DNA of 23,934 nt from Nemertoderma westbladi (taxonomy: Eukaryota > Xenacoelomorpha > Nemertodermatida > Nemertodermatidae): positions 1-23,934 of the forward strand of contig JAUCBJ010000721.1 of assembly GCA_032718475.1 (NCBI GenBank). The letters run 5' to 3'. Shown here piece by piece: positions 1-9,458 of this stretch. A model generated the notes under the pieces. The model was not told the origin of the DNA, did no database searches, and saw only the letters and a list, made by a program, of their open reading frames with translations. The first letter of the stretch is position 1; each line of letters begins with the position of its first letter. Both the position numbers and the translations under genes were made by a program.

Positions 1-2904
1 CACGTACGTCGCCTCCAGCAACACTCCATCGACACCAACAACTTCATATCCCTACACTACTTGGAATTCCATATCGCACGGGTGCAACAACGCGAGCTTA
101 GTGTTACTGTCCAACGTCACTGCTACAAGTTTGATTTCCAACAGGGGTACCGGGCCATGTCGGTTATCCCGCACCCTATCCCACGCGTTCCTTTCCCACT
201 TCGCTATTCCGACTCGACTGGAGCATCACAGAACGGTGATCAAATATCCACTCAGAATGATTTGGCAACTGCTACAAGTACGACAACTGCAATGCTCCGG
301 AAGACAACTTCAGTTATTCCAGTTGTGAACATTTCAACTGTGCAGTTGACGGAAACGCAAACTGAGCTCCTCGGCTTGGGTTACAATTTTATTCCAACCA
401 AACCAGCTACAGTGAGAGACCAAATGGAAGCGCATATTGCTATTACCACAGCAGCAGCAAAGATCCGGAACAAACTTAAGAAGGAGCTATTCGAGATTAC
501 CGATGTAAACTCGGATAATACGGTACCGAGTGGTCGGAATGCACCGGGACCTGCAACTCCCGAACCCCGGTTAGGGTGCTCATACCTGGACCGTTCGTTC
601 CTACCCCCCCAGCCGGAACTTCTGACGCGTACAATTATAACGGTGCCGCCGCCAACAACTGCACCGGGCCAGAGAAAATCACGCCGAAGATTATTCACTG
701 CCAGTCCCACCAACGCGGCCGAAACGATACAAGAGGAAGCTGATAAAGTGGAGGAGATCGTGGAGGTTTCACAATGCATTGTCACGCGTTCAACATCGGC
801 AAGCTCGCTTAGGAAAACTCGCCGTTCATCCAGATTAAACCACATCCCTAACCATGATTTAACCCACATCGTACGCGACACACCTCGTGTCCCACCTAAT
901 GATATTCCATTCTACCGACGCCCTCGTTATCTTCCTCCCAGGTCTGAGAACGCTGTGGTCGAGCAGCTGATTGAGGACCTACATGTCACAGTCAGTTGCA
1001 CTAATCTTAAACAGCTAAACTCTAGGGTCAAGCCCAATCTCAACAGATCACAGAGATCGGCGCTAGTTACACTTAGCAAGAACCCTTCGATAGCGTTTTT
1101 ACAAGGTGACAAAAGTGGCAACATTATTATCGTCGACCAAGCTGATAAGCATCATGCTATACAGCGCATTCTTGATGACTCTGCCGTTTATTGCAAATTG
1201 GAGAGGGATCCGTCGTCACGATTTCGAGCTGAGCTCCGAAAAGTTATCGCAAAACTCGATCTCGGCTCTAATAATGACATTAAAGCCCACCTATTCCCCC
1301 CAACATTTGACATTGGCTATCCTTTTATCACACTAAAGGACCACAAACCGCGTGAACAATGGCTTCCTTCACTCAATGGTGGCCTAATACCAAAAGCCCG
1401 TCCTATAATATCGAACACCAATGCATTTTTCACACCTTTAGGTAAACTACTTAACCGGTATTTACAACCACTAGTACAACAGTCAGCGAACTACATTGAG
1501 AGCTCCATGCACTTTGCTAGGGCTCACCCAACACGAACTGGCTCGACGGGTGTAACATTCATTGCTCTGGATGTGGTGGACATGTTCACCTCGATACCTC
1601 ATGACTTGGGGATCCAAGCTACACTCCAATGCCTCAAGGAAGATTCAACACTGCCTGTGCGTTCCCCATTCACCATACAGCACTTTGAGATCATACTTCG
1701 ATACCTACTAACTCACAATTACTTCCGCTATCGAAATTATTATTACGTTCAAAAGATAGGGTCTGCGATGGGGAGTAACTATGGCGTTTCCTATTCGATC
1801 CTTAGTATAGCTCGAATACATAGTCACGTTCTTGGCGTTACCCTCATTAGTTGTGTGTTCTTTACCTTCTTTGTAGACGACCATTACTTGCTCTGCGACC
1901 GCATTGTAGATCAGGACCAACTATCTACCCTACTAGACCGTTACAACCGCGCATCCCTAGAATTATACAACGACCCGGCCATCCAGTTTACCATGGAATC
2001 ATCGAACACCTCAATTAATTACCTCGACCTCACCATCGCACATAGGAACAACGCTATACAAACCGCCGTTTACACCAAACCAACTTCCAATAAACTCCCC
2101 ATCCACTATACCAGTTTTCACAACAAACAAACACTCCAGTCTATCGTTAAAGCCCAACTCACTCGGTTCCGTCGTTTATCCTCCACGTTACAGGCGTACC
2201 AACACCAGTGCATTAAATACCTTGAACAATGCGCGGATAGAGGCTACCCCCTGGACTTTTTACTCCCGTTGCACTTCTGGGACCCACCTACCCATACAAC
2301 CAAGCTCACACCACCGCCCCATCAGAAACACCCAATCTATCTCCCTATATTACTACACTTTCAACCCTCCATTAAGCAGCTACTTTTGCGGTATAGGCGG
2401 CTCCTAGACTCCTACGGCATCGACCTTAAACTAACGACTCGCAACCTTCCAACACTCGGAAACAAGCTCATCAGGAAACGTGAAAAACCGACACACAGTG
2501 GAAACGTCCCTTGCAATGTGAGCTCGTGCTGCACGTGTAAAGAAATCGCGAACAATACAACCACTCCCTGGGGTGAACGTGTAGGTGGAGCGTTCACCTG
2601 CAAGTCTCACAATATTTTATATTACCTATCCTGCACCCAACACCCGGACCAATACTACATTGGCGAAACCGAGCAGAAACTGCACAATCGCCTCAATGGC
2701 CACCGATTCAATGTGCGACAGCACCGCCAGGGCGCTCCTAGCACTGGCCAGGAGGACCATCTACTTGAACACTTTGCGCAATGCCCACAGTACACTGTCA
2801 CAGCCTTCAAGCAGTACAGGCGCGATTGGGACCGTCTCAGTGCTGAAGCGCTCTACATACACTTGTACAACCCTCCTTTGAACAAGCAGCGTCCACAGAC
2901 TTAA
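1..2904 (+). CDS. PLE reverse transcriptase / GIY-YIG endonuclease, 5' end cut by window
   Basis: The frame is open from base 1 to the TAA at 2904, giving 967 residues. It corresponds to residue 103 onward of the complete protein in copy 2, so only the N-terminal part lies outside the window. All catalytic parts are present: the DKSGN segment typical of PLE proteins, RT motif A (IALDVVDMF), motif B (SAMGSNYG), the FVDD box, a Cys/His linker and a GIY-YIG endonuclease ending shortly before the stop. Relative to copy 2 I see two coding differences: G1186 (Val) versus A6093 (Ile), and C2170 (Arg) versus T7077 (Cys). No stop codon or frameshift is seen. A TTG at 61 could be taken as a start, but alignment with copy 2 shows that it is internal. 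Confidence 0.93.
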   Translation, partial: HVRRLQQHSIDTNNFISLHYLEFHIARVQQRELSVTVQRHCYKFDFQQGYRAMSVIPHPIPRVPFPLRYSDSTGASQNGDQISTQNDLATATSTTTAMLRKTTSVIPVVNISTVQLTETQTELLGLGYNFIPTKPATVRDQMEAHIAITTAAAKIRNKLKKELFEITDVNSDNTVPSGRNAPGPATPEPRLGCSYLDRSFLPPQPELLTRTIITVPPPTTAPGQRKSRRRLFTASPTNAAETIQEEADKVEEIVEVSQCIVTRSTSASSLRKTRRSSRLNHIPNHDLTHIVRDTPRVPPNDIPFYRRPRYLPPRSENAVVEQLIEDLHVTVSCTNLKQLNSRVKPNLNRSQRSALVTLSKNPSIAFLQGDKSGNIIIVDQADKHHAIQRILDDSAVYCKLERDPSSRFRAELRKVIAKLDLGSNNDIKAHLFPPTFDIGYPFITLKDHKPREQWLPSLNGGLIPKARPIISNTNAFFTPLGKLLNRYLQPLVQQSANYIESSMHFARAHPTRTGSTGVTFIALDVVDMFTSIPHDLGIQATLQCLKEDSTLPVRSPFTIQHFEIILRYLLTHNYFRYRNYYYVQKIGSAMGSNYGVSYSILSIARIHSHVLGVTLISCVFFTFFVDDHYLLCDRIVDQDQLSTLLDRYNRASLELYNDPAIQFTMESSNTSINYLDLTIAHRNNAIQTAVYTKPTSNKLPIHYTSFHNKQTLQSIVKAQLTRFRRLSSTLQAYQHQCIKYLEQCADRGYPLDFLLPLHFWDPPTHTTKLTPPPHQKHPIYLPILLHFQPSIKQLLLRYRRLLDSYGIDLKLTTRNLPTLGNKLIRKREKPTHSGNVPCNVSSCCTCKEIANNTTTPWGERVGGAFTCKSHNILYYLSCTQHPDQYYIGETEQKLHNRLNGHRFNVRQHRQGAPSTGQEDHLLEHFAQCPQYTVTAFKQYRRDWDRLSAEALYIHLYNPPLNKQRPQT

Positions 2905-2980
2905 TTCCACGACCCTTCGTTCACATCTTTCAAATTTATTTCACTTATTTAATTCAAAATACATATATCCAAGTTTTATT

Positions 2981-3858
2981 AGTTGCATATTGAACTACCC
3001 CGTTAAATTGTTTTTATTTTACAGTCACTTACTTATTTTAGTTGCATATTGAACTACCCCGTGAAATTGTTTTTATTTTACAGTCACTTACTTATTTTTG
3101 AACTACCCCGTGAAATTGTTTTTATTTTACAGTCACTTACTTATTTTTGAACTACCCCGTGAAATTGTTTTTATTTTACAGTCACTTACTTATTTTTGAA
3201 CTACCCCGTTAAATTGTTTTTATTTTACAGTCACCTACTTATTTTCGAACTACCCCGTTAAATTGTTTTTACTTTACAGTCACCTACTTATTTTAGTCAC
3301 CTACTTATTTTTTGAACTACCCCTCACCTACTTATTTTTGAACTACCCCGTTAAATTTCACCTACTTATTTTTGAACTACCCCGTTAAATTGTTTTTATT
3401 TTACAGTCACCTACTTATTTTTTGAACTACCCCGTTAAATTGTTTTTATTTTACAGTCACCTACTTATTTTTTGAACTACCCCGTTAAATTGTTTTTATT
3501 TTACAGTCACCTACTTATTTTTGAACTACCCCGTTAAATTTCACCTACTTATTTTTGAACTACCCCGTTAAATTTCACCTACTTATTTTTGAACTACCCC
3601 GTTAAATTTCACCTACTTATTTTTGAACTACCCCGTTAAATTTCACCTACTTATTTTTGAACTACCCCGTTAAATTGTTTTTATTTTACAGTCACCTACT
3701 TATTTTTGAACTACCCCGTTAAATTGTTTTTATTTTACAGTCACCTACTTATTTTAGGTGCACATTGAACCACCCCGTTACATTGTTTTTTTTTTGGAAC
3801 CACCCCGTGCATATTGAACTCCCCGTTACATTGCTTTAATTTTACAGTCACTTATTTT
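2981..3858 (+). repeat. Minisatellite in PLE 3' noncoding region, copy 1
   Basis: About eighteen tandem units share the core GAACTACCCCGT. Long units are about 49-50 bp and end in a T-rich stretch plus TTTTACAG, followed by TCACCTACTTATTT. Five units are about 34 bp, with junctions at 3357, 3540, 3574, 3608 and 3642. They lack exactly 15 bases that begin with GT and end with AG. One unit (junction 3323/3324) lacks 23 bases, also from GT to the same AG. Early units read GTGAAATT and CACTTAC, later ones GTTAAATT and CACCTAC, so variants spread along the array by local homogenisation. After 3755 the units become degenerate. The array lies wholly in the noncoding 3' part of the PLE. Confidence 0.95.
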
Positions 3859-4490
3859 CTTTGGTCCAAATTCAACTACCTCGCTACATTTTTGTCATAC
3901 AGTACATTAGTACATTGAAAGTACTGTATGTGCATATTAAACCACCAGTTTATGTTTATTGCACGATTCAGTACGAACCATTTTGTGTCTGCCTTATGAC
4001 GTTATACAGAATGTACTGTATTGGTGCCCCACTAACCTTATTGTACGGCCTACTTACAGTACCTGTCTTACAGTATGTGTATTTGTATATTTGTCATTCA
4101 TTGGGTACCACAGGCGTACCGGCAGTCATATTACTGCTGTACTGCGGACGTACTACAGTTGTACCGCGGTCATAGTGCTGCTGTTATGTGTAGTTGCGCA
4201 TTAATTACTATGAGGCCTAATTACAGCACTTCAGTAGTACCTATCCTACAAGTGCATTTGCATTACGTTATCTTACCGTCTCTTAATATTCCGACAGTCT
4301 ACCTACTGCATTCACCACACGTTTGAAAGTTTTAATTGCTTTTCAAGATTTTAAATTTCAGACCTGCCTGTCACTACTTACTTCGTTTGATTTCTGTATT
4401 AATACTTTACTATTAAGTGCCATCCTCAATTCCGTAGGTTCTAAATTGGTATGTATCTTTTTTAAATAATTGTATTGCTTTAACATTTTA
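3859..4490 (+). other. PLE 3' noncoding tail
   Basis: This stretch, between the minisatellite and the hammerhead, has no credible gene. Three short overlapping open frames (3861-4326) lack recognisable domains and recur only because the element is duplicated. A perfect 10-bp inverted repeat, CATACAGTAC at 3896-3905 and GTACTGTATG at 3921-3930, could form a hairpin in the transcript. The segment from about 4330 is AT-rich and leads into the ribozyme. The same sequence recurs 4910 bp downstream (8769-9400). I saw one substitution between the two: C4000 versus A8910, which removes the ACGT of copy 1. Confidence 0.75.
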
Positions 4491-4548
4491 TATATTAGCC
4501 CTGAAGAAGCCCGTGAGGGTGAAACGACTGTCGGCAAACTCTATTTAT
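4491..4548 (+). ncRNA. Hammerhead ribozyme (type I, short stem III) at PLE unit boundary
   Basis: All hammerhead core elements are present in order. Stem I is GCC (4498-4500) with GGC (4533-4535). The first core strand is CTGAAGA (4501-4507), which fits CUGANGA. Stem II is CCC/GGG around a GTGA tetraloop (4510-4519), plus one A-U or G-U pair near 4508-4520. The second core strand is GAAA (4521-4524). A two-pair stem III, AC/GT, carries the loop GACT, and the cleavage triplet GTC ends at 4532. Self-cleavage is predicted after C4532. AT-rich flanks (4491-4497 and 4536-4548) could extend stem I past an internal loop. Such minimal hammerheads are a known hallmark of PLEs, where they may separate tandem transcripts into unit-length RNAs. 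Activity is inferred from sequence only. Confidence 0.88.
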
Positions 4549-4601
4549 TTTAACTCGTGGTGTTAAGACCCCTTAAGCCCTACGTCCTTTCAAAAACTTA
4601 T

Positions 4602-7600
4602 ATGGCAACCACACCACGCCGGGCGTCATTCCGTAATATTAGAAAACTGAACTTAAATCCAGGGGCATCTATTGACGTCCGCAAATCATTAAAACTGTCT
4701 ATCGACAAAGTTAAAATTCAGGCCCAAATTTTCAACCTTAAGGAATACAAAAGAGGAACTATGGCACCCTTTTATATCATGCAACGCACTGCCGCCATTC
4801 TCGAACACTATCCACTACTCCACAGGATGCTAGTTAAGCGGATCCTATCATTAGAAATCGATAATTTGTACAGGAGGTTATGTCGAACCGAGAACTTATG
4901 TTTTAACCACGTACGTCGCCTCCAGCAACACTCCATCGACACCAACAACTTCATATCCCTACACTACTTGGAATTCCATATCGCACGGGTGCAACAACGC
5001 GAGCTTAGTGTTACTGTCCAACGTCACTGCTACAAGTTTGATTTCCAACAGGGGTACCGGGCCATGTCGGTTATCCCGCACCCTATCCCACGCGTTCCTT
5101 TCCCACTTCGCTATTCCGACTCGACTGGAGCATCACAGAACGGTGATCAAATATCCACTCAGAATGATTTGGCAACTGCTACAAGTACGACAACTGCAAT
5201 GCTCCGGAAGACAACTTCAGTTATTCCAGTTGTGAACATTTCAACTGTGCAGTTGACGGAAACGCAAACTGAGCTCCTCGGCTTGGGTTACAATTTTATT
5301 CCAACCAAACCAGCTACAGTGAGAGACCAAATGGAAGCGCATATTGCTATTACCACAGCAGCAGCAAAGATCCGGAACAAACTTAAGAAGGAGCTATTCG
5401 AGATTACCGATGTAAACTCGGATAATACGGTACCGAGTGGTCGGAATGCACCGGGACCTGCAACTCCCGAACCCCGGTTAGGGTGCTCATACCTGGACCG
5501 TTCGTTCCTACCCCCCCAGCCGGAACTTCTGACGCGTACAATTATAACGGTGCCGCCGCCAACAACTGCACCGGGCCAGAGAAAATCACGCCGAAGATTA
5601 TTCACTGCCAGTCCCACCAACGCGGCCGAAACGATACAAGAGGAAGCTGATAAAGTGGAGGAGATCGTGGAGGTTTCACAATGCATTGTCACGCGTTCAA
5701 CATCGGCAAGCTCGCTTAGGAAAACTCGCCGTTCATCCAGATTAAACCACATCCCTAACCATGATTTAACCCACATCGTACGCGACACACCTCGTGTCCC
5801 ACCTAATGATATTCCATTCTACCGACGCCCTCGTTATCTTCCTCCCAGGTCTGAGAACGCTGTGGTCGAGCAGCTGATTGAGGACCTACATGTCACAGTC
5901 AGTTGCACTAATCTTAAACAGCTAAACTCTAGGGTCAAGCCCAATCTCAACAGATCACAGAGATCGGCGCTAGTTACACTTAGCAAGAACCCTTCGATAG
6001 CGTTTTTACAAGGTGACAAAAGTGGCAACATTATTATCGTCGACCAAGCTGATAAGCATCATGCTATACAGCGCATTCTTGATGACTCTGCCATTTATTG
6101 CAAATTGGAGAGGGATCCGTCGTCACGATTTCGAGCTGAGCTCCGAAAAGTTATCGCAAAACTCGATCTCGGCTCTAATAATGACATTAAAGCCCACCTA
6201 TTCCCCCCAACATTTGACATTGGCTATCCTTTTATCACACTAAAGGACCACAAACCGCGTGAACAATGGCTTCCTTCACTCAATGGTGGCCTAATACCAA
6301 AAGCCCGTCCTATAATATCGAACACCAATGCATTTTTCACACCTTTAGGTAAACTACTTAACCGGTATTTACAACCACTAGTACAACAGTCAGCGAACTA
6401 CATTGAGAGCTCCATGCACTTTGCTAGGGCTCACCCAACACGAACTGGCTCGACGGGTGTAACATTCATTGCTCTGGATGTGGTGGACATGTTCACCTCG
6501 ATACCTCATGACTTGGGGATCCAAGCTACACTCCAATGCCTCAAGGAAGATTCAACACTGCCTGTGCGTTCCCCATTCACCATACAGCACTTTGAGATCA
6601 TACTTCGATACCTACTAACTCACAATTACTTCCGCTATCGAAATTATTATTACGTTCAAAAGATAGGGTCTGCGATGGGGAGTAACTATGGCGTTTCCTA
6701 TTCGATCCTTAGTATAGCTCGAATACATAGTCACGTTCTTGGCGTTACCCTCATTAGTTGTGTGTTCTTTACCTTCTTTGTAGACGACCATTACTTGCTC
6801 TGCGACCGCATTGTAGATCAGGACCAACTATCTACCCTACTAGACCGTTACAACCGCGCATCCCTAGAATTATACAACGACCCGGCCATCCAGTTTACCA
6901 TGGAATCATCGAACACCTCAATTAATTACCTCGACCTCACCATCGCACATAGGAACAACGCTATACAAACCGCCGTTTACACCAAACCAACTTCCAATAA
7001 ACTCCCCATCCACTATACCAGTTTTCACAACAAACAAACACTCCAGTCTATCGTTAAAGCCCAACTCACTCGGTTCTGTCGTTTATCCTCCACGTTACAG
7101 GCGTACCAACACCAGTGCATTAAATACCTTGAACAATGCGCGGATAGAGGCTACCCCCTGGACTTTTTACTCCCGTTGCACTTCTGGGACCCACCTACCC
7201 ATACAACCAAGCTCACACCACCGCCCCATCAGAAACACCCAATCTATCTCCCTATATTACTACACTTTCAACCCTCCATTAAGCAGCTACTTTTGCGGTA
7301 TAGGCGGCTCCTAGACTCCTACGGCATCGACCTTAAACTAACGACTCGCAACCTTCCAACACTCGGAAACAAGCTCATCAGGAAACGTGAAAAACCGACA
7401 CACAGTGGAAACGTCCCTTGCAATGTGAGCTCGTGCTGCACGTGTAAAGAAATCGCGAACAATACAACCACTCCCTGGGGTGAACGTGTAGGTGGAGCGT
7501 TCACCTGCAAGTCTCACAATATTTTATATTACCTATCCTGCACCCAACACCCGGACCAATACTACATTGGCGAAACCGAGCAGAAACTGCACAATCGCCT

Positions 7601-7811
7601 CAATGGCCACCGATTCAATGTGCGACAGCACCGCCAGGGCGCTCCTAGCACTGGCCAGGAGGACCATCTACTTGAACACTTTGCGCAATGCCCACAGTAC
7701 ACTGTCACAGCCTTCAAGCAGTACAGGCGCGATTGGGACCGTCTCAGTGCTGAAGCGCTCTACATACACTTGTACAACCCTCCTTTGAACAAGCAGCGTC
7801 CACAGACTTAA
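4602..7811 (+). CDS. Complete PLE reverse transcriptase / GIY-YIG endonuclease, 1069 aa
   Basis: This protein would nick target DNA and copy the element RNA there. I start it at the ATG at 4602 (MATTPRRASF). The frame is open 15 codons further up, but only from a GTG at 4557. The N-terminal third has no domain I know. From about residue 471 comes the conserved DKSGN segment of PLE proteins. The RT core follows: motif A with catalytic Asp626, motif B around Met692 (AMGSNYG), and the FVDD box at 726-729 holding the two catalytic aspartates. A Cys/His linker (Cys940, 945, 946, 948, 969 and His972) precedes a GIY-YIG nuclease with YYL at 976-978, YIG at 988-990, and then an Arg and Glu in the expected order. 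There is no stop or frameshift, so the copy may encode active enzyme. RT plus C-terminal GIY-YIG is diagnostic for canonical PLEs. Confidence 0.96.
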   Translation: MATTPRRASFRNIRKLNLNPGASIDVRKSLKLSIDKVKIQAQIFNLKEYKRGTMAPFYIMQRTAAILEHYPLLHRMLVKRILSLEIDNLYRRLCRTENLCFNHVRRLQQHSIDTNNFISLHYLEFHIARVQQRELSVTVQRHCYKFDFQQGYRAMSVIPHPIPRVPFPLRYSDSTGASQNGDQISTQNDLATATSTTTAMLRKTTSVIPVVNISTVQLTETQTELLGLGYNFIPTKPATVRDQMEAHIAITTAAAKIRNKLKKELFEITDVNSDNTVPSGRNAPGPATPEPRLGCSYLDRSFLPPQPELLTRTIITVPPPTTAPGQRKSRRRLFTASPTNAAETIQEEADKVEEIVEVSQCIVTRSTSASSLRKTRRSSRLNHIPNHDLTHIVRDTPRVPPNDIPFYRRPRYLPPRSENAVVEQLIEDLHVTVSCTNLKQLNSRVKPNLNRSQRSALVTLSKNPSIAFLQGDKSGNIIIVDQADKHHAIQRILDDSAIYCKLERDPSSRFRAELRKVIAKLDLGSNNDIKAHLFPPTFDIGYPFITLKDHKPREQWLPSLNGGLIPKARPIISNTNAFFTPLGKLLNRYLQPLVQQSANYIESSMHFARAHPTRTGSTGVTFIALDVVDMFTSIPHDLGIQATLQCLKEDSTLPVRSPFTIQHFEIILRYLLTHNYFRYRNYYYVQKIGSAMGSNYGVSYSILSIARIHSHVLGVTLISCVFFTFFVDDHYLLCDRIVDQDQLSTLLDRYNRASLELYNDPAIQFTMESSNTSINYLDLTIAHRNNAIQTAVYTKPTSNKLPIHYTSFHNKQTLQSIVKAQLTRFCRLSSTLQAYQHQCIKYLEQCADRGYPLDFLLPLHFWDPPTHTTKLTPPPHQKHPIYLPILLHFQPSIKQLLLRYRRLLDSYGIDLKLTTRNLPTLGNKLIRKREKPTHSGNVPCNVSSCCTCKEIANNTTTPWGERVGGAFTCKSHNILYYLSCTQHPDQYYIGETEQKLHNRLNGHRFNVRQHRQGAPSTGQEDHLLEHFAQCPQYTVTAFKQYRRDWDRLSAEALYIHLYNPPLNKQRPQT

Positions 7812-7887
7812 TTCCACGACCCTTCGTTCACATCTTTCAAATTTATTTCACTTATTTAATTCAAAATACATATATCCAAGTTTTATT

Positions 7888-8768
7888 AGTTGCATATTGA
7901 ACTACCCCGTTAAATTGTTTTTATTTTACAGTCACTTACTTATTTTAGTTGCATATTGAACTACCCCGTGAAATTGTTTTTATTTTACAGTCACTTACTT
8001 ATTTTTGAACTACCCCGTGAAATTGTTTTTATTTTACAGTCACTTACTTATTTTTGAACTACCCCGTGAAATTGTTTTTATTTTACAGTCACTTACTTAT
8101 TTTTGAACTACCCCGTTAAATTGTTTTTATTTTACAGTCACCTACTTATTTTCGAACTACCCCGTTAAATTGTTTTTACTTTACAGTCACCTACTTATTT
8201 TAGTCACCTACTTATTTTTTGAACTACCCCTCCTCACCTACTTATTTTTGAACTACCCCGTTAAATTTCACCTACTTATTTTTGAACTACCCCGTTAAAT
8301 TGTTTTTATTTTACAGTCACCTACTTATTTTTTGAACTACCCCGTTAAATTGTTTTTATTTTACAGTCACCTACTTATTTTTTGAACTACCCCGTTAAAT
8401 TGTTTTTATTTTACAGTCACCTACTTATTTTTGAACTACCCCGTTAAATTTCACCTACTTATTTTTGAACTACCCCGTTAAATTTCACCTACTTATTTTT
8501 GAACTACCCCGTTAAATTTCACCTACTTATTTTTGAACTACCCCGTTAAATTTCACCTACTTATTTTTGAACTACCCCGTTAAATTGTTTTTATTTTACA
8601 GTCACCTACTTATTTTTGAACTACCCCGTTAAATTGTTTTTATTTTACAGTCACCTACTTATTTTAGGTGCACATTGAACCACCCCGTTACATTGTTTTT
8701 TTTTTGGAACCACCCCGTGCATATTGAACTCCCCGTTACATTGCTTTAATTTTACAGTCACTTATTTT
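7888..8768 (+). repeat. Minisatellite in PLE 3' noncoding region, copy 2
   Basis: This is the same array as at 2981-3858, with the same order of long and short units and the same GT...AG-bounded deletions. The one difference I found is a 3-bp insertion near 8230: the unit carrying the 23-bp deletion reads CCCCTCCTCACC here and CCCCTCACC in copy 1. Tandem arrays normally change unit number quickly, so near identity means that the two element copies were generated very recently from one template. Confidence 0.95.
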
Positions 8769-9400
8769 CTTTGGTCCAAATTCAACTACCTCGCTACATT
8801 TTTGTCATACAGTACATTAGTACATTGAAAGTACTGTATGTGCATATTAAACCACCAGTTTATGTTTATTGCACGATTCAGTACGAACCATTTTGTGTCT
8901 GCCTTATGAAGTTATACAGAATGTACTGTATTGGTGCCCCACTAACCTTATTGTACGGCCTACTTACAGTACCTGTCTTACAGTATGTGTATTTGTATAT
9001 TTGTCATTCATTGGGTACCACAGGCGTACCGGCAGTCATATTACTGCTGTACTGCGGACGTACTACAGTTGTACCGCGGTCATAGTGCTGCTGTTATGTG
9101 TAGTTGCGCATTAATTACTATGAGGCCTAATTACAGCACTTCAGTAGTACCTATCCTACAAGTGCATTTGCATTACGTTATCTTACCGTCTCTTAATATT
9201 CCGACAGTCTACCTACTGCATTCACCACACGTTTGAAAGTTTTAATTGCTTTTCAAGATTTTAAATTTCAGACCTGCCTGTCACTACTTACTTCGTTTGA
9301 TTTCTGTATTAATACTTTACTATTAAGTGCCATCCTCAATTCCGTAGGTTCTAAATTGGTATGTATCTTTTTTAAATAATTGTATTGCTTTAACATTTTA
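8769..9400 (+). other. PLE 3' noncoding tail, copy 2
   Basis: This matches 3859-4490 with one substitution noted (A8910). The 10-bp inverted repeat recurs at 8806-8815 and 8831-8840. No gene is supported. Confidence 0.75.
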
Positions 9401-9458
9401 TATATTAGCCCTGAAGAAGCCTGTGAGGGTGAAACGACTGTCGGCAAACTCTATTTAT
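9401..9458 (+). ncRNA. Hammerhead ribozyme, second boundary of the PLE array
   Basis: This has the same fold as the ribozyme at 4491-4548: stem I GCC (9408-9410) with GGC (9443-9445), core CTGAAGA (9411-9417), stem II around GTGA, GAAA (9431-9434), short stem III, and cleavage triplet GTC ending at 9442. The only difference is T9422 in place of C4512. It changes the loop-closing C-G pair of stem II into a U-G wobble, so the fold is kept. Confidence 0.88.

Larger units (their letters stand above)
1..4532 (+). mobile_element. Penelope-like element, copy 1 (left end outside window)
   Basis: This is the first of three head-to-tail copies of one Penelope-like retroelement. It enters the window inside its open reading frame and runs to the hammerhead cleavage site after 4532, where copy 2 begins. 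It aligns base for base with copy 2 at an offset of 4907 up to about 3324, and at 4910 after a 3-bp indel in the minisatellite. PLEs are a separate class of eukaryotic retroelements that move by target-primed reverse transcription and often occur as tandem or partial tandem copies. The left junction is not visible, so I cannot tell whether this copy is 5'-truncated or whether more copies lie upstream. Confidence 0.93.
4533..9442 (+). mobile_element. Penelope-like element, copy 2 (complete unit, 4910 bp)
   Basis: This is one full repeat unit, measured from hammerhead cleavage site to hammerhead cleavage site. In order it contains a 69-bp leader, an uninterrupted 1069-codon reading frame, the minisatellite-bearing 3' noncoding region, and the next hammerhead. 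The repeated ends in a tandem array play the role of the pseudo-LTRs described for PLEs. Identity to copy 1 is close to complete over the overlap. Intact coding capacity, intact ribozymes and very low divergence indicate a recently active family. I place it among endonuclease-containing canonical PLEs, but cannot decide between the Poseidon, Neptune and Penelope groups by eye. Confidence 0.94.

Noticed and set aside
381-881. Minus-strand frame of 166 codons inside the PLE gene (also 5288-5788)
   Set aside because: It is antisense to a well-supported coding region and has no recognisable domain.
2981-3858. CRISPR-like array
   Set aside because: Unit and spacer are both repeated, the host is eukaryotic, and no cas gene is present. 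It is a minisatellite.
3861-4326. Short plus-strand open frames in the PLE 3' region (also 8771-9236)
   Set aside because: No domains, mutually overlapping, and repeated only because the element is tandem. The region is noncoding in position.
4557-4601. Start of the PLE protein at GTG 4557
   Set aside because: Animal translation normally starts at ATG. The ATG at 4602 is the first in frame and is followed by a plausible basic N-terminus.
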